Shown one piece after another: positions 28,864 through 32,817 of a stretch of 32,817 nt of DNA. Source of the stretch: a virus; IMG/VR virus record IMGVR_UViG_3300033153_003873, positions 1-32,817 of that record. One strand, written 5' to 3'. The first letter of the stretch is position 1. The number at the start of each line of letters is the position of its first letter. The position numbers and the translations under genes were made by a program. The notes under the pieces were generated by a model. That model worked only from the letters and a program-made list of their open reading frames with translations. It was not told the DNA's origin and made no database searches.

Positions 28864-28988
28864 ACGGTGCAATAGCAGCAGAATGGATAACATGGCTATT
28901 CGTATTCTTTTTGTTCCTTGCTATTGTCACAGGCTGTAGCCACAGAGAGCATAAACAATATGACTATATTATAGGAGAAACTAGATGA
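28860..28988 (+). CDS. Small lipoprotein, possible outer spanin, 42 aa
   Basis: ATG 28860 overlaps the previous stop and the gene overlaps the lysozyme start by four bases. The product has a hydrophobic run (WLFVFFLFLAIVTG) and a lipobox VTGC with Cys26, leaving a mature 17-residue peptide. The place between holin and lysozyme genes is that of spanins, but it has no proline-rich part. Lipoprotein prediction is good; the lysis role is inference. Confidence 0.55.
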   Translation: MNGAIAAEWITWLFVFFLFLAIVTGCSHREHKQYDYIIGETR

Positions 28989-29500
28989 TTTTATATAATT
29001 CAGGCGGTCAACCAATAGGTGAGATCTGGGAAGAGCATACTAAACCAAAAGATATGAAGATAAGCCAAAAAGGTTTAGACATGATTAAGCATTTTGAATC
29101 GTTCCGAAGTGAGCCATATTTGTGCAGTGCCGGAGTTCCAACCATAGGATATGGCACTACTTACTACAAGGGCGGTGTAAAAGTCACCCTACAAGATGAT
29201 GCTATAGATAAGAATGAAGCTACGGATCTACTAAGAACACAGGTTGATAAAATATATGGCAAAGCAGTGAATGACAATTTAACTGTAGAAGTTACGCAAA
29301 ATCAATGGGATGCTTTGGTATCTTTCACATACAACCTCGGTGGTAGTAATTTTAAGCGATCAACACTACTTAAAAGAGTAAATGAAGGGAAGAACAACAA
29401 GGCAGGAGATGAGTTTCTTAGGTGGGATAAAGCAGGCGGGAAAGTTTTAGCTGGATTAACTAGGAGAAGAAAAGCTGAACGAAAGCTTTATCTCTCTTAG
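28985..29500 (+). CDS. Lysozyme endolysin (GH24)
   Basis: The 171-residue protein has the GH24 lysozyme core after an unusual 25-residue N-terminal part: Glu38 (KHFESF), Cys48 (EPYLCSAG) and Thr54 (VPTIGYGTT), so the E-D-T triad of T4 lysozyme appears as E-C-T, a known variant. Further family marks are WDALVSFTYNLG, GLTRRRKAER. There is no clear signal, so it needs the holin. It cuts the glycan strands of the wall. Its TAG stop overlaps the stop of the opposite gene in TTAG. Confidence 0.93.
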   Translation: MILYNSGGQPIGEIWEEHTKPKDMKISQKGLDMIKHFESFRSEPYLCSAGVPTIGYGTTYYKGGVKVTLQDDAIDKNEATDLLRTQVDKIYGKAVNDNLTVEVTQNQWDALVSFTYNLGGSNFKRSTLLKRVNEGKNNKAGDEFLRWDKAGGKVLAGLTRRRKAERKLYLS

Positions 29501-29727
29501 TTGTTCTGCTTTATCGTTTTGTTAGCATTAGCAACACGTTCAAATAAAGTACAACCAAAACTATTGCTTGTTCCTAATTCTATAATATCACACTCTTTAT
29601 AGGATTTTTGTGTATCTTTGTGGTACTTACAATTCTTGCATATCTTGTTTTCAAAATCATCAAAAATAATATCAACTATCTCATCATCCCCACAGTTGTT
29701 TCTTTCATACGCCTCTTGTCTGGTCAT
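29497..29727 (-). CDS. Cysteine-rich hypothetical protein, end of leftward operon
   Basis: The 76-residue protein has CKNCKYHKDTQKSYKEC then a later GC, a four-cysteine pattern likely for zinc or iron-sulfur and similar to part of the protein at 3119-3466. Its gene starts inside the previous one and ends head-on with the lysozyme gene, sharing the stop bases. Function is unknown. Confidence 0.7.
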   Translation of the reverse strand: MTRQEAYERNNCGDDEIVDIIFDDFENKICKNCKYHKDTQKSYKECDIIELGTSNSFGCTLFERVANANKTIKQNN

Positions 29728-29915
29728 TTTAACTCTCCTCTTTTCTTTTTCTTGCTACACTCTAAGCAATACTCAGTAAATCCCGCATTAAATTGCGATG
29801 ACTGGATGCGATGCTCTTCACCACACCCACTGCACAACACCATGTAATGCCTACGCTTTACTTTGCTTTGTGGTGTACAATATATCATACCAAGGTCTTT
29901 AGTTTTGGTTAGCAT
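29724..29915 (-). CDS. Small zinc-ribbon protein, 63 aa
   Basis: Residues 28-56 contain CSGCGEEH and CLECSKKKK, two CxxC pairs with about 20 residues between, the form of a zinc ribbon. The basic C-terminus fits nucleic-acid binding. The gene overlaps both neighbours by a few bases, as in the rest of the operon. I recognise no family. Confidence 0.7.
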   Translation of the reverse strand: MLTKTKDLGMIYCTPQSKVKRRHYMVLCSGCGEEHRIQSSQFNAGFTEYCLECSKKKKRGELK

Positions 29916-30271
29916 TTGTGTATTCCTATTATTTCTGAATCTATAAAACTATAAACAAATAAAGTCTTATTTAAAATCATTGTTGCTTTAATGTAGTTGT
30001 ATCCCATATCTACGATATCCCCACCAACACCATCTTCACTAAGACTTGCGAATATTTTTTGACCGTTTTTGTCTATCATTGAGGGAAAGTGAATTGCTAG
30101 AGTTTTTGGGTATATTTTGTGTCCATTATAATAATCTAATCCTTGATAACAATATGCAATATTTTCTGTAATCCAAAAATCATTATTTTCATCTTCAACT
30201 AAATACCCTTCAACCCACTCATCACTGTCTATTTTCTTCGCTCTATATAAAGGGATTGGTAAACTTATCAT
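29909..30271 (-). CDS. YopX-family protein
   Basis: The 120-residue protein matches the phage YopX family: RAKKIDSDEWVEGYLVEDEN at residues 9-28, a central block, and the end GGDIVDMG followed by strands (FVYSFIDSEIIGIHKC). The family is common in phages of many hosts; its biochemical role is unknown. The start follows AGGAGG, which lies in the last codons of the preceding gene, so the two are translated together. Confidence 0.85.
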   Translation of the reverse strand: MISLPIPLYRAKKIDSDEWVEGYLVEDENNDFWITENIAYCYQGLDYYNGHKIYPKTLAIHFPSMIDKNGQKIFASLSEDGVGGDIVDMGYNYIKATMILNKTLFVYSFIDSEIIGIHKC

Positions 30272-30272
30272 C

Positions 30273-30419
30273 TCATCCTCCTATACTCTGTAACCACAAA
30301 CCAACACTGACACCTATACCAAGCATTACAAACACTAAAATGTCAAACCACATTTCTATATGGTCCCATTTGCCGCTGAATGTACGCCAACCCACTAAAC
30401 GCATTAATCTATCAAACAT
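30273..30419 (-). CDS. Small membrane protein, 48 aa
   Basis: I choose ATG 30419, preceded by GGAGAG; the longer frame to 30506 has no such site. The product has a basic, aromatic N-terminus (MFDRLMRLVGWRTF) and one membrane helix (WFDILVFVMLGIGVSVGLWL). It overlaps the NinB-like gene by eight bases. A small inner-membrane protein in an early operon may protect against other phages or change the membrane; no evidence separates these. Confidence 0.65.
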   Translation of the reverse strand: MFDRLMRLVGWRTFSGKWDHIEMWFDILVFVMLGIGVSVGLWLQSIGG

Positions 30420-30840
30420 TATCTCTCCTTTCTTCCCATAATTCACGCTTAGGAAAAGCAGGGATAGACACCCCCTTCCTTCCAAACGCAATCGTGATAA
30501 AATCAATTAGATGATCTATCTCTTTTCTTTTTAGTTTAGTCGTGCTGTTAATATCAAACACTTTTTTTATAGTAGTTTTAACTATCTGTGTTTTAACCAG
30601 GCTCATTGTCCAATCAATTTCATTACCAAATACCCCAGTCATGTAAAGATTGTGTTTATTGAGTGTATCAGCAATCATACTACACCATTTATGTAAAGCC
30701 TTGTTTTGCTGAAGCGTCCTGGTATCTAAGTTTTTTAAATCAACAGCATAGATACCATCGCTTAACTTTTCAAGTACTTTTTCGTCTTCTTCTGAATAAG
30801 TAGATATAAAACTACCTTGTTTGTATATGTTTATTTTCAT
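30412..30840 (-). CDS. NinB-like recombination protein
   Basis: The 142-residue protein has the run RTLQQNKALHKWCSMIADTLN near residues 40-60 and STTKLKRKEIDHLIDFI near 100, typical of lambda NinB (Orf)-like proteins. NinB binds single-stranded DNA and helps phage recombination by working beside SSB. It fits with the ERF annealing protein of the same operon and the RusA resolvase of the rightward set. Coding overlaps both neighbours. Confidence 0.78.
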   Translation of the reverse strand: MKINIYKQGSFISTYSEEDEKVLEKLSDGIYAVDLKNLDTRTLQQNKALHKWCSMIADTLNKHNLYMTGVFGNEIDWTMSLVKTQIVKTTIKKVFDINSTTKLKRKEIDHLIDFITIAFGRKGVSIPAFPKRELWEERRDNV

Positions 30841-31253
30841 GATAATCTTTTCAACACAACCACCGTGCCGTCAGGGCTTGTGGTCATTTTCCCGTGCTTG
30901 TCAATCTTGCACTGCGTAGAGTATTTTCTTGTAGGAAACTTTGCATTAAAGGATATAAAATCAAACTCTTGAGTGAACATCTCTGTTACTGTACCAACCC
31001 CGAATTCAATATCTTTACTGAATACCTGTGAGCCTACACCAAACTCTTTTATTTTTTCTACATCTTTTTCAAGCTTTGTAATTCTTTCATCAATAAGCTT
31101 ATACCCTATTTTTAATTTCCACTTACAAATTAAATCAAATTGTTTATCATTAATATTATACTTCTCACAAATGTACGTCTGTGAGAACTTCTTTTTTAGT
31201 ATGTCACTCTTTATCTGTTTTAATACCGGTCCACTCATTCCATACCATAACAT
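30837..31253 (-). CDS. Hypothetical protein with helix-turn-helix start
   Basis: The 138-residue protein starts at ATG 31253, six bases after AGGAGG. Residues 10-45 (LKQIKSDILKKKFSQTYICEKYN and following) look like a helix-turn-helix; a coiled-coil part follows, then a beta-rich end. A 6-pair hairpin (31269-31285) lies just before its binding site. It may be a DNA-binding regulator. No family is recognised. Confidence 0.65.
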   Translation of the reverse strand: MLWYGMSGPVLKQIKSDILKKKFSQTYICEKYNINDKQFDLICKWKLKIGYKLIDERITKLEKDVEKIKEFGVGSQVFSKDIEFGVGTVTEMFTQEFDFISFNAKFPTRKYSTQCKIDKHGKMTTSPDGTVVVLKRLS

Positions 31254-31326
31254 CTCTACCCTCCTAAAGGAAGCTTTTCGCTTCCGACTACAAGTCTATC
31301 TAAAATATTAAGTTTTGTCAAATTTA
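31254..31326 (-). promoter_or_regulatory. Short gap with hairpin before the gene at 31253
   Basis: On the minus strand GGAAGC (31285-31280) and GCTTCC (31274-31269) form a hairpin with a GAAAA loop, just upstream of AGGAGG. CTTCC can instead pair with GGAGG (one G-U) around TTTA, which would hide the binding site, so two folds compete. This is the only untranslated gap inside the leftward operon. Confidence 0.4.
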
Positions 31327-31539
31327 TCAATTTAACTCAATATAACTGTTTATCTCGTTTTTATCACAATAAGCTGAACTTCCTTTAGCGTTATCTGTAG
31401 AAACACCACCATAAAAGGCATCAATTACCTCATTTACAGCCTTTTCCCCCTTTGCTAAAGCTTTGCCTTTCTCAGAGCGTTCTTTGGCGTCTATGCGTGT
31501 TTGTATTATAAAAGGGGTTGCCTCTTGTAGTTTTAGCAT
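31327..31539 (-). CDS. Hypothetical protein, 70 aa
   Basis: The protein starts MLKLQEATPFIIQTR and has a lysine- and alanine-rich helical centre. The gene overlaps the preceding one by seven bases, which supports real translation. It has no known motif. Function is unknown. Confidence 0.65.
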   Translation of the reverse strand: MLKLQEATPFIIQTRIDAKERSEKGKALAKGEKAVNEVIDAFYGGVSTDNAKGSSAYCDKNEINSYIELN

Positions 31540-31709
31540 AATCTATCTTTTATGTGATCATTTAATTCTTGAAAATGCTCAGGGTTCTCTAGCACTAGCT
31601 TCCCTATATTTTCAATCATTTCGTCCAGTTCTTCAAGTAACTCTTCCCCTTTGTCAAAATATGCCTCTTCTGCACTTTTTATCTGTGCTTGATATGTAGC
31701 TTCATTCAT
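31533..31709 (-). CDS. Small acidic helical protein, 58 aa
   Basis: The frame starts at ATG 31709 after AAGGATAAATT and ends at TAA 31535-31533. The product is very acidic and helical (KSAEEAYFDKGEELLEELDEMIE), the charge pattern of DNA-mimic or small regulatory proteins. It is placed directly after the ERF gene. Its function is unknown; anti-restriction or anti-defence roles are only a guess from charge and size. Confidence 0.65.
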   Translation of the reverse strand: MNEATYQAQIKSAEEAYFDKGEELLEELDEMIENIGKLVLENPEHFQELNDHIKDRLC

Positions 31710-31712
31710 AAT

Positions 31713-32261
31713 TTATCCTTTCAACTTTTTGGTTAAAAGTGTTATAGCTGATTCAACCTGGGGTTTTGACATTACGGCAATACTTTGCACTTTGTACGCC
31801 TCTAAGAATTTAACCATATCCGAATTGGTTTGAGTAATTAATCCCTGGATAGTTAGGACATCATCTTGTGAGGCAATTTGAGGAGGTTTAGCAGTTGTTC
31901 TACCCGATACATGATTACCATCATCATCAACAGCCTGTAGTCCACATAGAGCCATTCTTGCATATCTTCTAGCATAAGTTATCGCACCACCAAGTTGTTG
32001 CATATCTTGTTTAGTAAGAATAAGCGGAATAGTTGATGAAATATGTTCCCCACTATCAAAATCCCAAATTTCAGCGATTAAGTTTAGATCAACAATTCTA
32101 TCTACATATACAAGACCAACAGATTCGAGAGCCGGATCAGTAGCATCAATCACAGAATTAAGATCTGCATACTTACTTTTAAAGAAAGGGTTTTCTTCAC
32201 CCTTTACAACTTTGCCCGTGATCTTGCGAAATTCAAATAGCTTTTCATATACATTTTTCAT
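31713..32261 (-). CDS. erf: ERF-family single-strand annealing protein
   Basis: The 182-residue protein shows the ERF signature: NPFFKSKYADLNSVIDA at 24-40, GLVYVDRIV, then QQLGGAITYARRYARMALCGLQAVDDDGN near 88-116. ERF proteins form rings that pair complementary single strands, which can circularise or repair phage DNA. The C-terminal end is short and may bind SSB. It follows TAATG overlap with the previous gene, with AAGGA as binding site. With SSB, NinB-like and RusA-type proteins it makes a full annealing pathway. Confidence 0.88.
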   Translation of the reverse strand: MKNVYEKLFEFRKITGKVVKGEENPFFKSKYADLNSVIDATDPALESVGLVYVDRIVDLNLIAEIWDFDSGEHISSTIPLILTKQDMQQLGGAITYARRYARMALCGLQAVDDDGNHVSGRTTAKPPQIASQDDVLTIQGLITQTNSDMVKFLEAYKVQSIAVMSKPQVESAITLLTKKLKG

Positions 32262-32440
32262 TATAAATCCTTACTTTCTCTTGCTACTCTTACAATAAAA
32301 TCTTCTAAATACTCTATTCTTTCTTTTAGAATTTCTATGTATTTTTTATTTGAAGAAATTACCATTTTATATGTCTCACATTTATCTGGTACAAATACCT
32401 TTCTCTCTATTCCTCGATACTCTTCTTCATTTGGTGCCAT
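32261..32440 (-). CDS. Small coiled-coil protein, 59 aa
   Basis: Starts at ATG 32440 (or the adjoining ATG 32443), overlapping the stop of the preceding gene. The C-terminal half is a clear coiled coil (NKKYIEILKERIEYLEDFIVRV). The last codons hold the binding site for the ERF gene. It may help oligomer formation or be an early accessory protein. Function is unknown. Confidence 0.68.
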   Translation of the reverse strand: MAPNEEEYRGIERKVFVPDKCETYKMVISSNKKYIEILKERIEYLEDFIVRVARESKDL

Positions 32441-32682
32441 CATATAACCTTTATTCCATTATGTTCAACCCTCGTAGGTACAAAATCATCTTTTAAAAAC
32501 TCAGGTACTTCAACATCTACCACCCCCTTAATGTCTTTCGTTACCTCATCAAGCGTGTCAATAACACCAAGATCATACTCTTTTTGCATAACTGCAACCA
32601 AAAAAAGTTTATCACTTGACTTTAATTTCATCCCGCAGATATCATCTACTATGTGGAATAATTCTTCTGCTGTCTTTTTCAT
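32440..32682 (-). CDS. Hypothetical early protein, 80 aa
   Basis: It starts at ATG 32682, sharing bases with the stop of the ribbon-helix-helix gene (ATGA). The first 45 residues are helical (KKTAEELFHIVDDICGMKL), the end is acidic with a strand-like close. I recognise no family. Being second in the leftward operon, it is likely made early. Confidence 0.68.
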   Translation of the reverse strand: MKKTAEELFHIVDDICGMKLKSSDKLFLVAVMQKEYDLGVIDTLDEVTKDIKGVVDVEVPEFLKDDFVPTRVEHNGIKVI

Positions 32683-32817
32683 TTATTATCCTTTATCATC
32701 TGCTTTAATACACAATCTCTAATATAGTCACTCATTCTTTTACTCACTTTTTCAGATACATTAATAAGATCACGCTTTTCTGAATCAGTTAATGCAAAAC
32801 ACGTTATAGCGTTTCTT
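32679..32817 (-). CDS. Ribbon-helix-helix protein, C-terminal part and repeat copy
   Basis: The stop is at 32681-32679 and the frame runs to the window end, so the start codon is only visible at 119 in the left copy. This copy shows the end of the second helix (YIRDCVLKQMIKDNK). The complete gene on the circle has 51 codons including the stop. Its stop overlaps the next ATG. Confidence 0.72.
   Translation of the reverse strand, partial: RNAITCFALTDSEKRDLINVSEKVSKRMSDYIRDCVLKQMIKDNK
32713..32817. repeat. Terminal direct repeat, right copy
   Basis: Identical to 1-105. Removing one copy gives a circle of 32,712 bp. Confidence 0.9.

Noticed and set aside
1-32817. tRNA genes
   Set aside because: The few non-coding stretches were read for cloverleaf patterns and none was seen; a covariance-model scan was not possible.

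Overview
The window looks like a complete circular genome of a small tailed phage with a siphovirus plan, opened at an arbitrary point. Its last 105 bases repeat its first 105 exactly, so the unique length is about 32,712 bp, and a small ribbon-helix-helix gene reads across the join. The DNA is AT-rich, start sites are usually preceded by AAAGGA-type ribosome binding sites, and promoters show good TATAAT boxes (often with an upstream TG) but no clear -35. Together these suggest a host in the Campylobacterota (Sulfurimonas, Sulfurovum or Arcobacter-like); that assignment is inference. No integrase, partition gene or CI-like repressor was found, so the phage is either virulent or kept as an extrachromosomal circle.

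Layout. Positions 120-660 are a control region with a leftward and two rightward promoters. Genes run rightward from 431 to 6631: a DNA-replication set (an initiator carrying 21-bp iterons inside its gene, a RepA-like ring helicase, an archaeo-eukaryotic-type primase, SSB), then a PP-loop/PAPS-reductase-like enzyme, zinc-binding proteins and a RusA-type resolvase. From 6673 to about 26933 lie packaging and structural genes: small and large terminase, a portal split into two frames, a MuF-like minor head protein, scaffold, P22-like coat, head-tail joining proteins, tail tube, tail chaperone, a short tape measure, lambda M/L/K/J-like tail-tip genes and tail-surface proteins. Holin, lysozyme and small membrane or lipoprotein genes follow up to 29500. 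Everything from 29497 back through the join to 119 is one tightly packed leftward operon with YopX, a NinB-like protein, an ERF annealing protein and the ribbon-helix-helix protein. A three-gene leftward cassette (11226-12182: HNH nuclease, lipoprotein, small membrane protein) sits antisense between head genes. Four likely free-standing homing endonucleases (11604, 15201, 22808, 28097) are scattered through the late genes.

The most striking signal is a recurring RNA design. In four leaders (upstream of 431, 660, ssb at 3718, and on the minus strand of the HNH gene at 12182) a hairpin near the start of the transcript has a loop complementary to the ribosome binding site of the next gene, so that an H-type pseudoknot would hide it. 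Two are strong by eye (ssb and the HNH gene); the leader at 541-652 also has competing helices like a two-state switch; the first is weaker. Other points: the tail-tube gene seems to have lost its ATG where a homing endonuclease gene sits and may start at ATC; the large tail protein ends at an in-frame TAG followed by 29 sensible codons; and the SSB has a 9-residue extension after its usual acidic tip.
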